Of a DNA stretch of 64,000 nucleotides, positions 7,904 to 15,885 are shown piece after piece. The DNA is from Flavobacteriales bacterium. GTDB taxonomy: Bacteria > Bacteroidota > Bacteroidia > JACJYZ01. Each line of letters starts with the position of its first letter. Position 1 is the stretch's first letter. The notes beneath the pieces are model-generated. The model was not told where the DNA came from. It was given only the letters and a program-made list of their open reading frames with translations, and ran no database searches. The position numbers and the translations under genes were made by a program. The stretch is from NCBI GenBank assembly GCA_020635855.1, contig JACJYZ010000002.1, forward strand, positions 1,178,001 through 1,242,000, read 5' to 3'.

Positions 7904-8464
7904 TCACAACCTCAGGGTGAGGGTGAGGCCCGGTGCTCGGTGGTAAGACGAGTGAACGGGGAGCAAAGAAGGATGCCATTCGAGGGACAGGTCGTCACTC
8001 ACATCAAAGTAATACAGGTGGGCATCCACCACAGCATCCACAATGTTGAGCGTGTACACCACGCCCATCAGGATGAAGTCGAAGTCGCGGTACCGGCGGA
8101 AAGTTGACTGAGCCGAACGCAGGTTGTCGGTAGGGATCCAGCTGAGTGCGGGGTCGATGTTCACGGAGTCTTCGTTAATCCTGGCCACGTACTCGTCTCT
8201 GTAGAGCCGGTATTTGCTGTTGTTGTAAAGGGCGAAATAGGTAAGCCCTCCGAAAGCGCCGTATACGATTGGTATCTTCCAGTATTTGCGGTTGTATGCC
8301 TGTCCGAGCCCGGGTAGCACCGCCGACATGATCGCCGCTTTGTTCGGAGAATGAAACGGTTCCGGTTGTTTCGCTGCTGTGGAGTCCTGTGCGTGACCAC
8401 TGAAACAGATCAGGCACAGCAACGAGCCAAGGGCGAGGGACCGGATCGTGCGGGGCATGGCCAT
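7904..8464 (-). CDS. DUF5683 family membrane-associated protein
   Basis: A 186-residue protein with a signal peptide (SLALGSLLCLICFSGHAQ), then the DUF5683 signature: KAAIMSAVLPGLGQAYNRKYWKIP, shown here by its parts SAVLPGLGQAYN and a following hydrophobic segment (IVYGAFGGLTYFALY), then RLYRDEYVARI and FRRYRDFDFILMGVVYTLNIVDAVVDAHL. Function is unknown. It stands in its usual place between parB and dapB, and starts 5 bp after the parB stop. ATG codons at 8464 and 8458 are both possible starts. The likely location is the cell envelope. Confidence 0.85.
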   Translation of the reverse strand: MAMPRTIRSLALGSLLCLICFSGHAQDSTAAKQPEPFHSPNKAAIMSAVLPGLGQAYNRKYWKIPIVYGAFGGLTYFALYNNSKYRLYRDEYVARINEDSVNIDPALSWIPTDNLRSAQSTFRRYRDFDFILMGVVYTLNIVDAVVDAHLYYFDVSDDLSLEWHPSLLPVHSSYHRAPGLTLTLRL

Positions 8465-8469
8465 CCGGA

Positions 8470-9357
8470 TCAGGCCAGTCCCAGCTTCTTCAGCAGGGAT
8501 TCCAGTTCATCAGCGGTTTTGAAAGGAAGGGTGATCTTTCCCCTGCTTTCACCCTGGATGGAGAGTTGGGCTTTGGTGCCGAACGACTGTCGCAGTTCTT
8601 CCTTCAGCTTCTGCATTTCGAAAGATACCGGCGGAGGGGCACCCTTCACTTTTTTGGGCATGGCTTTGCGTGCCATGTCCTCCGCTTCACGTACGGAGAT
8701 TTGTTGACTGAGCAGCGATTGAAAAAGCTTCATTTGCTGCTCTGCATCGGGCACACCGGCGATGGCGCGGGCGTGTCCCATGGATATCTTGCCCTCCCGG
8801 ATGCCTTGCTGGATATCGATCGGCAGGTTCAGGAGGCGCAGGTAATTGGCAACGGTGGAGCGTTTCTTGCCGAGTTTCTCGCTCACCTCTTCCTGGGTGA
8901 GTTTGCACTCGTCTACCAGTCGCTTGCATGAGATGGCCACTTCAATGGGGTCGAGGTTCTCACGCTGGATGTTTTCCACCAGGGCGATCTCCAGCATCGA
9001 CTGGTCGTTAGCCACGCGGATGTAAGCCGGAATGTCGGTGAGACCGGCGATTTGTGCGGCACGCAGGCGACGTTCCCCTGAGATCAGCTGATACTTGTCG
9101 TAACCGAGTTTGCGTACGGTTACGGGTTGAATGATGTCGTGTTCTTTGATGGACGCAGCCAGCTCATCCAGTTTCTCCTGGTCGAACTCAGACCTGGGCT
9201 GGAACGGATTCACCTCGATCTGGTCGAGGCGTATGCGGGCGATGGCCCCAACTACCTTTTCCGCATCTTCCGCTCCGATCCCTGTGGTGATGTCGGTACC
9301 GGCGTTTTCCAAGAGGGCGCTAAGCCCCTTTCCTAAGGCATTTCTTTTTCCGCTCAT
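8470..9357 (-). CDS. parB: Chromosome-partitioning protein ParB
   Basis: A ParB/Spo0J clamp protein that loads at parS sites and uses CTP. After MSGKRNALGKGLSALL comes the ParB N-domain with IEVNPFQPRSEFDQEKL (about 47-64), the CTP-binding motif GERRLRAAQIAG (about 113-124) and the arginine-rich patch ENIQRENLDPIE. A helix-turn-helix (EEVSEKLGKKRSTVANYLRLL) recognises parS, and a short C-terminal dimerisation region follows. Length 295 is normal. It overlaps parA by the ATGA stop-start arrangement, so the two are made together. I did not find a convincing parS in the surrounding sequence. Confidence 0.95.
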   Translation of the reverse strand: MSGKRNALGKGLSALLENAGTDITTGIGAEDAEKVVGAIARIRLDQIEVNPFQPRSEFDQEKLDELAASIKEHDIIQPVTVRKLGYDKYQLISGERRLRAAQIAGLTDIPAYIRVANDQSMLEIALVENIQRENLDPIEVAISCKRLVDECKLTQEEVSEKLGKKRSTVANYLRLLNLPIDIQQGIREGKISMGHARAIAGVPDAEQQMKLFQSLLSQQISVREAEDMARKAMPKKVKGAPPPVSFEMQKLKEELRQSFGTKAQLSIQGESRGKITLPFKTADELESLLKKLGLA

Positions 9358-10163
9358 TCTTCAATGTTAATGATTTTATCCGATTCTCTCATGCGCGTCA
9401 TATCGTTTTTCTGCAGGATTTCCCTGGCCAGGTTCAGGTAGTTCATGGAACCTTTGCTGGTGGCATCGTGCATGATGATGGTCTTCCCGAAACTGGGTGC
9501 TTCACCGAGTTTGGTGTTGCGCTGGATGACGGTATCGAACACCATCTGCTGGAAGTGGGTCTTCACTTCTTCCACCACCTGGTTCGACAGGCGCAGGCGG
9601 GCATCGTACATGGTCAGCAGCAGGCCCTCGATCGAGAGGTCGATGTTGAGGCGTTGCTGAACGATCTTCACGGTATGAAGCAGTTTGCCGAGACCTTCCA
9701 GGGCGAAGTATTCACACTGGATGGGGATGATCACCGAGTCGGCTGCGGTCAGGGCGTTGATGGTTACCAGGCCGAGTGACGGAGAGCAGTCGATGATGAT
9801 GAAGGCGTAGTCGTCTTTGATCTTCTGCAGCGACTTCTTCATCATGTACTCGCGTTGCGGCAGGTTGATCATCTCGATTTCCGCACCCACCAGATCGATG
9901 TGGGCGGGGATGAGTTCGAGGTTCGGGGTATCGGTTTTCAAGATGGCATCGGCCGGGTTCATGTCGTTGGTGATGCACTCGTAAATGCTGGTGGTCACGT
10001 TCCGCGGGTCGAACCCGAGCCCGGAGGTGGAGTTGGCCTGCGGGTCCGCATCCACCACCAGTGTCTTGTGTTCAAGTACAGCGAGGCCGGCAGCGAGGTT
10101 GATGGCGGTCGTCGTTTTTCCGACGCCTCCTTTCTGATTGGCAACCGCAATGATCTTTCCCAT
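9354..10163 (-). CDS. parA: Chromosome-partitioning ATPase ParA
   Basis: A Soj/ParA-type deviant Walker ATPase that binds DNA in the ATP form and moves ParB-parS complexes. The deviant Walker A KGGVGKTTTAINLA is at about 11-24, with the signature Lys in KGGVGKTT; Walker A' is VDADPQANSTSGLG (about 38-51), and Walker B is FIIIDCSPSLGLVT (about 116-129). It lacks an N-terminal extension, as chromosomal ParA proteins do. The C-terminus ends in RMRESDKIINIEE. Gene order parA-parB with 4-bp overlap and the near absence of a leader (10 bp to the next gene) suggest transcription with the hydrolase gene upstream. Confidence 0.96.
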   Translation of the reverse strand: MGKIIAVANQKGGVGKTTTAINLAAGLAVLEHKTLVVDADPQANSTSGLGFDPRNVTTSIYECITNDMNPADAILKTDTPNLELIPAHIDLVGAEIEMINLPQREYMMKKSLQKIKDDYAFIIIDCSPSLGLVTINALTAADSVIIPIQCEYFALEGLGKLLHTVKIVQQRLNIDLSIEGLLLTMYDARLRLSNQVVEEVKTHFQQMVFDTVIQRNTKLGEAPSFGKTIIMHDATSKGSMNYLNLAREILQKNDMTRMRESDKIINIEE

Positions 10164-10173
10164 TTGCTATAAG

Positions 10174-10860
10174 CTAATTTGTAACGTTAACGCTTTCCCC
10201 GATGGCGGGCAAAAGCAGTTCGATTTGTTTGGCTTTGGCTTTCCCGCGCGCCTCCTCATGGTTGATGACGATATAGGGAAACGTGTCGTAGTGGAGTCCG
10301 AGTATTTTCCTGCATCCCACCATTTCGGCACACACCAGTGCATCATCAACGCCCATGGTGAAGTTGTCGCCGATGGGCAGCAAGGCCAGGTTTACCTTGT
10401 GGTTGCGGCTGATCAGCTGCATGTCCATGGTAAGGGCCGTATCTCCGGAATAGTAGACGGTGCCTTCATCCGTTTCGATCACGAACCCACCGGGGTTGCC
10501 CCCGTAGGTTCCATCGGGTAGTCCGGAGGAATGAACGGCATTCACATACTTCACCCTGCCGAAAGGAAACGTTTTGCTTCCGCCGAGGTTCATGGGGTGG
10601 GTATGTTTGATGCCCTGTGCAGCGAACCAGTTCACGATCTCGTAATTGGAAATCAGCATGGCGCCGGTGCGCTTGGCGATGGCCAATGCATCGGCCACAT
10701 GGTCTTCATGTCCGTGGGAGATGAGGATGTAATCGGCTTGGATGGTGGTCACGTCAATGGCTTTTGCCAGCGGGTTGGGTGAAATGAAGGGATCAACCAG
10801 TATACGGGTATCGCCGGTCTCCAGGGAGAAGCATGCATGTCCGTAGTAAGTGATCTTCAT
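10174..10860 (-). CDS. UPF0173-type metal-dependent hydrolase (metallo-beta-lactamase fold)
   Basis: A 228-residue cytoplasmic protein of the UlaG/UPF0173 type. The metal-binding motif HGHEDH is at residues 49-54 and further ligands are likely His in NAVHSSGL and Asp in YYSGDTALT. The N-terminus MKITYYGHACFSLETGDTRIL is typical (quoted as MKITYYGHACFSLE). The substrate is unknown; family members act on phosphodiester or lactone substrates. It is the first gene of the leftward run through parA and parB, separated from parA by 10 bp, although no link with partitioning is known. Confidence 0.88.
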   Translation of the reverse strand: MKITYYGHACFSLETGDTRILVDPFISPNPLAKAIDVTTIQADYILISHGHEDHVADALAIAKRTGAMLISNYEIVNWFAAQGIKHTHPMNLGGSKTFPFGRVKYVNAVHSSGLPDGTYGGNPGGFVIETDEGTVYYSGDTALTMDMQLISRNHKVNLALLPIGDNFTMGVDDALVCAEMVGCRKILGLHYDTFPYIVINHEEARGKAKAKQIELLLPAIGESVNVTN

Positions 10861-10940
10861 TTCAATCTGGTTTAAGCGAACCCGAAAGCAACCATATGTC
10901 GCCGGCCAGGGTTTATTTCCGGCATGTTAAAATTAAGACT

Positions 10941-10984
10941 TTATCCAGTGTTTATAGCGGATATTTATACACAGGTGTTGATAA
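10941..10984. promoter_or_regulatory. Cluster of DnaA-box-like 9-mers
   Basis: Three words related to TTATCCACA stand within 44 bp: TTATCCAGT (10941), TTATACACA (10965) and TGTTGATAA (10976, complement TTATCAACA). The last two form an imperfect palindrome. The stretch is AT-rich and lies just beyond the parAB group. It could belong to a replication origin; three weak boxes alone do not prove it. Confidence 0.35.
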
Positions 10985-10997
10985 GTTAAAGGTAGTT

Positions 10998-11275
10998 TGC
11001 TTGCCCGTCCGTAGCGGAGCGAAGGCGGGTGGTTTGTTCGGCGTACATGGATGATATGCCATAGGTAGTCTCAAGTCTCAAGTTACAAGTCTCAAGTTGG
11101 CTGTTAAGGATTGGTGGGCAGCCTGCTCCATAGGAGCAACACATTGGTGGCATGCATTTGGATGGTAGGTTCTTGCGTGCCATGGGTACGCCACAGGAAG
11201 TCGCGAGTTTCAAGTTTCAAGTCGCAAGTTTCCCGCCTTCCCTAAAGCTACGGACGGGCAAGCAAGTTGGTGTCC
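10998..11275. repeat. Dispersed GC-rich repeat family, two copies
   Basis: One copy (about 10998-11035) reads GCTTGCCCGTCCGTAGCGGA followed by GCGAAGGCGGG. A second, inverted copy (about 11205-11275) combines CAAGTTTCAAGTCGCAAG with CTACGGACGGGCAAGCAAG. A third lies at 44982-45033. All are intergenic. Confidence 0.7.
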
Positions 11276-11447
11276 GGAAAATGTTGGAGGAGGGGGAGTG
11301 GTCAATAGTCAATGCGTGGCCGGATGTCATTGACGTGACCGGAGGGAGCAATTGACAGCGCAGCGTACTTACGCGACTGTAAGGAGCTTCTGACAGCGCA
11401 GCGTATTTACGGCGCAGCCCATTTACACTCCCGCAGGGAGCACCCCC

Positions 11448-11489
11448 CAAAACAAAACAGCCCTGCTGCCATTCGGCAACAAGGCTGTT
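11448..11489 (-). terminator. Intrinsic terminator of the PUR-domain gene
   Basis: Read leftward, AACAGCC and GGCTGTT (11456-11462 and 11483-11489) form the outer stem with a second inner stem TTGCCG/TGGCAG-like, followed by TTTTGTTTT. It lies 22 bp beyond the stop. Confidence 0.75.
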
Positions 11490-11511
11490 CGATCGTGTGC
11501 GAAGAAATGTT

Positions 11512-11943
11512 TTAGTGACGGGAAGTTTCTTCTGCGACTTCTTCCTCGTGCTCTTTGCCCAGGTCTTCAAAGCTCACATCTGAAAAAGCATTCACGGAAG
11601 AAGAAGCGTGTTCCTCTTTCCGGTGTCCGTTTTCCGATGGCTCCCTGTCATGTGTTTCCTGAACAGGATTTTCTTCCTGAAGCGCCTGAATTTTCAGGAT
11701 GGTTTCGGCCAGCCCTTCCTTGAACTTGTCGAAATCTTCCTTATACAAAAAGAGTTTGTGCTTCTCGTAGAAGAACTTGTTGTCGTCGTTGCTGAAACGA
11801 CGCTTGCTTTCGGTAATGGTCAGGTAGTAATCGTTTGATCTGGTAGATTTCACGTCGAAGAAGTAAGTCCTTTTGCCTGCCCTTACCACCTTGGAATAAA
11901 TTTCTTCCTGGTTCTGCTTCTGGTCCTTTTCAAAATCTTCCAT
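11512..11943 (-). CDS. PUR-domain nucleic-acid-binding protein (DUF3276)
   Basis: A 143-residue cytoplasmic protein with one PUR-alpha repeat (about 14-90): IYSKVVRAGKRTYFFDVKST, NDYYLTITESKR and FYEKHKLFLYKEDFDKF. PUR domains bind single-stranded purine-rich DNA or RNA; Bacteroidota carry this form widely and the Borrelia homologue is a regulator. The C-terminal third is acidic and low complexity (EENPVQETHDREPSENGHRK). It is a single-gene unit with a good promoter upstream and a terminator downstream. Exact function here is not known. Confidence 0.88.
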   Translation of the reverse strand: MEDFEKDQKQNQEEIYSKVVRAGKRTYFFDVKSTRSNDYYLTITESKRRFSNDDNKFFYEKHKLFLYKEDFDKFKEGLAETILKIQALQEENPVQETHDREPSENGHRKEEHASSSVNAFSDVSFEDLGKEHEEEVAEETSRH

Positions 11944-11993
11944 CTTGCTCGCTATTGGTTTAGAATCCGTTAAATGGTTGAATGTTGTTCAAG

Positions 11994-12022
11994 CAAACTT
12001 AGAGAATTTTTTCCAGAAACAA
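11994..12022 (-). promoter_or_regulatory. Promoter of the PUR-domain gene
   Basis: On the minus strand TTG (12022-12020) is followed after 18 bp by TAAGTTTG (12001-11994). This fits the Bacteroidota promoter TTG-N17-23-TAnnTTTG and gives a leader of about 45 nt. Confidence 0.65.
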
Positions 12023-12081
12023 CATTTATCCGGAAAAAATATTCGTTGGTAGAGAAAAAACCGACAAACAGCGGAAATCTC

Positions 12082-13896
12082 TTACGTGGCGTCGGACAAA
12101 TTCCGCTGCCTGTCTTCCCTTAATTGTTTTTGGTACAGCGTGAAGTATTCGCCGCCTTTTGCGATCAGTTCGTCGTGCGAACCTTCCTCTACAATGGCTC
12201 CCTGGTCGAGCACGAGGATGCGATCGGCGTTTTTCAGTGAAGACACCCGGTGACTGATGATGATGGAGGTGTTGGTTTCCATGACCTTTTTCAGGTTCCG
12301 CAGGATGGCCTCTTCGGTTTCCGTGTCTACGGCCGACAGGCAATCGTCGAAGATCAGGATGCGCGGTTCACGCACGATGGCGCGGGCAATCGACACCCGT
12401 TGTTTTTGTCCGCCCGACAATGTAATGCCCCTTTCTCCGATGCGTGTTTCAAAACCCTCCCTGAACTCCATGATGTTGTCGTATACCCCTGCCTGACGTG
12501 CTGCATGTTGCAGTTTTTCCTTTGCATTACCGGCCTGCGTATCTTTCAATCCGAACGCGATGTTATTCCCGATCGTGTCGGAGAACAGGAATACATCCTG
12601 GGGTACATAACCCATGTTCGATCTGAGTGCGTCGCGGTTCATCTCTCGGATGTCGGTTCCGCCCACCAGGATCCGGCCTTCATCCGGCTCGTACAAGCGG
12701 CACAGCAGGTGGGCCAGCGTGGATTTACCCGACCCCGTGCGACCTGTAATGGCCAGGGATTCTCCGGCTTTGATCCGGAAGGACATGTTCTGCAATGCGG
12801 TAATGCCCGAATCGGGGTAGGTGAAGGTCACATGAGAAAATTCGATTCCGGCGTGTTCCGGCATAAGCAGGGTGCCTGTGTTGCGAATCTCAGGTTCTGT
12901 TTTCAGGAATTCGTTGATCCGTTGCTGCGATGCCGCCGCCCGCTGGATGATGGAAGTTACCCAGCCCACCGCCGTGAATGGCCAGGTGAGCAGGTTCACA
13001 TAAATCACGAATTCGGCAATGTTGCCCAATGATACCCTTCCTGCCAATGCCTCCATGCTGCCTACATAAATCGTGATGACCGTACTGAGCCCGATCAGCA
13101 AGGTCATCGCCGGCATGAACAAGGCATTCACCGTTACCAGTTTCAGCGACTCGGTCATGTACGACTGCGCCTGGTCGCCGAACCGTTTGTTCCATTCGTC
13201 TTCTCGTACATAGGCCTTGAGTACACGTATCCCGGAAAAGCTTTCCTGTACGAAGGTGGACAAGGTAGACAGCCTGCGCTGTACCACCTCGCTGCGTTTG
13301 TTGATCTGGTTGCTGACGAAGTAGATGATGACCGATAACACAGGCAATGGCATCAGCACATACATGGTCAGTTCGGCATTCACCGATACCATTGTGCTCA
13401 CCACGAATATGAAAATGCATAGGAGGTTGATGGAGTACATGATCGCCGGACCTATGTACATGCGCACGCGCGAGACATCCTCGCTGATCCGGTTCATCAG
13501 GTCGCCGGTGTTGTTGCGTTTGTAAAAGGCCAGGTCGAGTTTCTGGTAGTGGGCAAAAATTTCATTCTTAAGGTCGAACTCAATCAACCTTGACATGATG
13601 ATCAGCGTCTGACGCATGAAGAACATGAAGAGGCCTTTCAGCAATGCCATCCCAACAATCATTCCTCCGAACAGCAACAGCACCCAGGCCAGGGATTCGT
13701 ACAGGTCTGCCTGAAGTCCGAAGCCGTTAAAAAGCCGGTAGGTGCTGATGGTATCGCCCACCAGGTCGAACGCGTGACGGATGATCTGGGCGGGAAAGAT
13801 GGCGAATACATTGGATACGGCAACGAAGAGGGCACCCAGCAACAGCCTGAGTTTGTACTTGCGAAAATATGTATTGAGATATCTAAGCTCCCGCAT
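12082..13896 (-). CDS. ABC exporter, fused permease and ATPase
   Basis: A 604-residue half-transporter of the MsbA/LmrA type in the cytoplasmic membrane. Residues about 15-310 contain six transmembrane helices (for example LLLGALFVAVSNVFAIFPAQ and LLCIFIFVVSTMVSV). The nucleotide-binding domain follows: Walker A AITGRTGSGKSTLAHL, Q-loop MGYVPQDVFLF, signature GITLSGGQKQRVSIARAI, Walker B ILIFDDCLSAVD and H-loop SIIISHRVSSL. Substrate cannot be told from sequence; lipids or drugs are usual. It is divergent from nusB with 147 bp between them. The length is normal and it must form a homodimer or pair with another half. Confidence 0.92.
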   Translation of the reverse strand: MRELRYLNTYFRKYKLRLLLGALFVAVSNVFAIFPAQIIRHAFDLVGDTISTYRLFNGFGLQADLYESLAWVLLLFGGMIVGMALLKGLFMFFMRQTLIIMSRLIEFDLKNEIFAHYQKLDLAFYKRNNTGDLMNRISEDVSRVRMYIGPAIMYSINLLCIFIFVVSTMVSVNAELTMYVLMPLPVLSVIIYFVSNQINKRSEVVQRRLSTLSTFVQESFSGIRVLKAYVREDEWNKRFGDQAQSYMTESLKLVTVNALFMPAMTLLIGLSTVITIYVGSMEALAGRVSLGNIAEFVIYVNLLTWPFTAVGWVTSIIQRAAASQQRINEFLKTEPEIRNTGTLLMPEHAGIEFSHVTFTYPDSGITALQNMSFRIKAGESLAITGRTGSGKSTLAHLLCRLYEPDEGRILVGGTDIREMNRDALRSNMGYVPQDVFLFSDTIGNNIAFGLKDTQAGNAKEKLQHAARQAGVYDNIMEFREGFETRIGERGITLSGGQKQRVSIARAIVREPRILIFDDCLSAVDTETEEAILRNLKKVMETNTSIIISHRVSSLKNADRILVLDQGAIVEEGSHDELIAKGGEYFTLYQKQLREDRQRNLSDAT

Positions 13897-14043
13897 GACC
13901 CCGATCTTTTATCCCTTAGGATTCCCTTCCCGGTAGGAAAAATTACATTACATTTGCTGCACACCAAACACATCCATCGTTTTTGGTGGTTGCCAAAATT
14001 AGCCATTATCTGAGTATTCGAAAATGAATTGTTCTTTTGAGGT

Positions 14044-14985
14044 ATGCTGAACAGGAGACATTTGCGGGTGAAAGTGATGCAGGCATTGTATGCCTTTCTA
14101 CAATCCGACCGGAAAGACCAGCTTGCAGGTGAAAAGGAGTTGATGCTCAGCATCCAGAAAACGTGGGACCTATACCTGAATCTGTTGTTGTTGTTGCTGG
14201 AGGTATCTGACTTTGCTGAGAAGCAATTGTCGGATGCCAAACTCAAGCTGCTGCCCACAGCCGAAGACCTCAATCCAAACCGGCGCTTCATTGATAACCG
14301 CGTGTTCCGCCAAATCCGGAATACGGAAGAGGTGATGAAACTACCTGCCAACCGCAGGATTCACTGGCCCGATGACACCATCGTCAGGAGGTTGTACAAT
14401 ACATTGAAGGAAAGTTCACGCTACAGGGAGTACATGACCGACAGCGAAAGTAGCTACGGCGCAGACCAACGCCTTGTGATCTTCATGATCAACGGAGTGA
14501 TCGCACCTTCCGAAAGTGTGTTCCAGTTCTTTGAAGAACAAAGTATTTTCTGGGTGGATGACTTTGAGTTCGCCTGTGCCCAGGTGATCAAGGTGATCCA
14601 GGATCTGACCGGGGAAGAAGAGGCATTGCCGCACCAGGATTGGTTTGTGCTCGACAAAGAGGAGAAGGATTTTGTGAAATCGCTGTACAACAAAACCATT
14701 GGCGGCAATGAACGCTTTTCATCGCTCATCGCAGATAAAACACGCAACTGGGATGCCGACCGCATTGCCATGATGGATATGCTCCTGATGAAGATGGCAT
14801 TGTGTGAGTTCGTTGACTTTCCTACCATTCCGGTGAAAGTGACCCTGAACGAGTACATCGATATCTCAAAATACTACAGCACCCCCAAAAGCAAAGTGTT
14901 TGTGAACGGCGTACTCGATAAAATACTCGCCGAACTCCGAACCGCCCAGGAGATCAAAAAGACGGGTCGGGGCCTGGTGGAATGA
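14044..14985 (+). CDS. nusB: Transcription antitermination factor NusB
   Basis: NusB binds boxA RNA with S10 (NusE) and supports rRNA antitermination. The protein is 313 residues, about twice the E. coli length, which is the Bacteroidota form with a long insertion. The N-terminus MLNRRHLRVKVMQALYAFLQ carries the conserved RxxRxxVMQALYA pattern. The typical C-terminal end is seen in IAMMDMLLMKMALCEFVDFP, PVKVTLNEYIDISKYYSTPK and KVFVNGVLDKI. It is the first gene of a rightward operon continuing into the DUF1573 lipoprotein and yajC, an order common in the phylum. Confidence 0.95.
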   Translation: MLNRRHLRVKVMQALYAFLQSDRKDQLAGEKELMLSIQKTWDLYLNLLLLLLEVSDFAEKQLSDAKLKLLPTAEDLNPNRRFIDNRVFRQIRNTEEVMKLPANRRIHWPDDTIVRRLYNTLKESSRYREYMTDSESSYGADQRLVIFMINGVIAPSESVFQFFEEQSIFWVDDFEFACAQVIKVIQDLTGEEEALPHQDWFVLDKEEKDFVKSLYNKTIGGNERFSSLIADKTRNWDADRIAMMDMLLMKMALCEFVDFPTIPVKVTLNEYIDISKYYSTPKSKVFVNGVLDKILAELRTAQEIKKTGRGLVE

Positions 14986-15026
14986 ATCCGATAACGTGAA
15001 TCTCTAATCTGCAAAATTTCAGTACC

Positions 15027-15506
15027 ATGCGTAATTATCTCAATTTTCTGGCTGCCGCCACTTTCCTGACCCTGATGTCTTGTGGAGGTGATCAGCAAGA
15101 ACAAGCAACCGAAGACCTTTCACCGGGCCTGGTGGAAAATCCGGCCAGCGCCGACGGAGGAGACCCTGCCGACTTGCCTACCATGGAGTTTGACGAGCCA
15201 TCCTACGGGTTCGGTACCATCACCCAGGGAGAGAAAGTGGCCCACTCCTATACGTTCAAGAACAATGGCAAAGCAGACCTGATCATCTCCAACGCTACAG
15301 GCAGCTGCGGTTGCACCGTACCCAAGTGGCCCGATCAACCCATCGCCCCCGGAGAAACCGGTACCATTGACGTGGTATTCGACAGCGACGGTAAAAGCGG
15401 CCGCCAGGAAAAAACGGTGACCATCCTCGCCAACACACAACCGAACAGAACCACCCTGAAACTTTACGGTGAAGTGGCTGCCCCCGGTAGTGAAGCAACC
15501 GAGTAA
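15027..15506 (+). CDS. DUF1573 lipoprotein
   Basis: A 159-residue exported protein. A signal peptide ends in a lipobox (FLTLMSCGG, Cys at about 19), followed by an acidic linker. One DUF1573 Ig-like domain fills the rest: FDEPSYGFGTITQGEKV, HSYTFKNNGKADLIISNA, the Cys pair in GSCGCTVPKWP, and GETGTIDVVFDSDGKSG. The family is abundant in Bacteroidota; its role is unknown. It stands between nusB and yajC and is probably cotranscribed with them (41 and 34 bp spacings). Confidence 0.9.
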   Translation: MRNYLNFLAAATFLTLMSCGGDQQEQATEDLSPGLVENPASADGGDPADLPTMEFDEPSYGFGTITQGEKVAHSYTFKNNGKADLIISNATGSCGCTVPKWPDQPIAPGETGTIDVVFDSDGKSGRQEKTVTILANTQPNRTTLKLYGEVAAPGSEATE

Positions 15507-15540
15507 TTTATTTTCTTATACCCCCTAATCGATTTCATTC

Positions 15541-15876
15541 ATGTCACAAACATTAACCATATTCCTTCAGGCTGCATCTCCCTCCGGTGGTGGTTCATCC
15601 CAAACCATGATCATGATCGGACTGATGCTGATCGTGTTCTATTTCTTCATGATTCGCCCGCAGGCCAAGAAAGCCAAAGAACAAAAGAAGTTCAAAGAGG
15701 GCCTGAAGCCGGGCGATAAAGTCATCACCATTGGTGGTATTCATGCCAAGATCGCAGAAGTGAAGGAAAATGTATGTATCCTTGAGGTGGAAGGCGGCAA
15801 CCGCCTGAAGGTGGAAAAGAGCGCCATCTCCATGGATTTCTCAAAAGAGACAAGCCCGCCCGGATCATCCAAATAA
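15541..15876 (+). CDS. yajC: Preprotein translocase accessory subunit YajC
   Basis: A 111-residue single-span membrane protein associated with SecDF and SecYEG. After a short N-terminus with QAASPSGGGSSQ comes the transmembrane helix IMIGLMLIVFYFFMIRPQAK with the diagnostic FFMIRPQ, then a basic stretch (KKAKEQKKFKEGLKPGDKV) and the cytoplasmic domain VITIGGIHAKIAEVKEN. The sequence IRPQxK followed by LKPGDKVITxGG is characteristic. It is 9 bp upstream of the YbbR-like gene. Confidence 0.96.
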   Translation: MSQTLTIFLQAASPSGGGSSQTMIMIGLMLIVFYFFMIRPQAKKAKEQKKFKEGLKPGDKVITIGGIHAKIAEVKENVCILEVEGGNRLKVEKSAISMDFSKETSPPGSSK

Positions 15877-15885
15877 ACATCGTTC

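Larger units (their letters stand above)
10861..11511. other. 650-bp noncoding region between hydrolase and PUR genes
   Basis: No supportable gene. The left third (10920-10990) is AT-rich with DnaA-box-like 9-mers. The middle holds dispersed repeats built from CTTGCCCGTCCGTAGC-like and TCTCAAGT words, plus a hairpin TGCTCC-ATA-GGAGCA at 11124-11138. 11353-11427 has the word TGACAGCGCAGCGTA twice. The right end holds the terminator of the PUR gene. Confidence 0.7.

Noticed and set aside
8470..10990. parS site near parAB
   Set aside because: I looked for a TGTTTCACGTGAAACA-like palindrome and saw none convincing.
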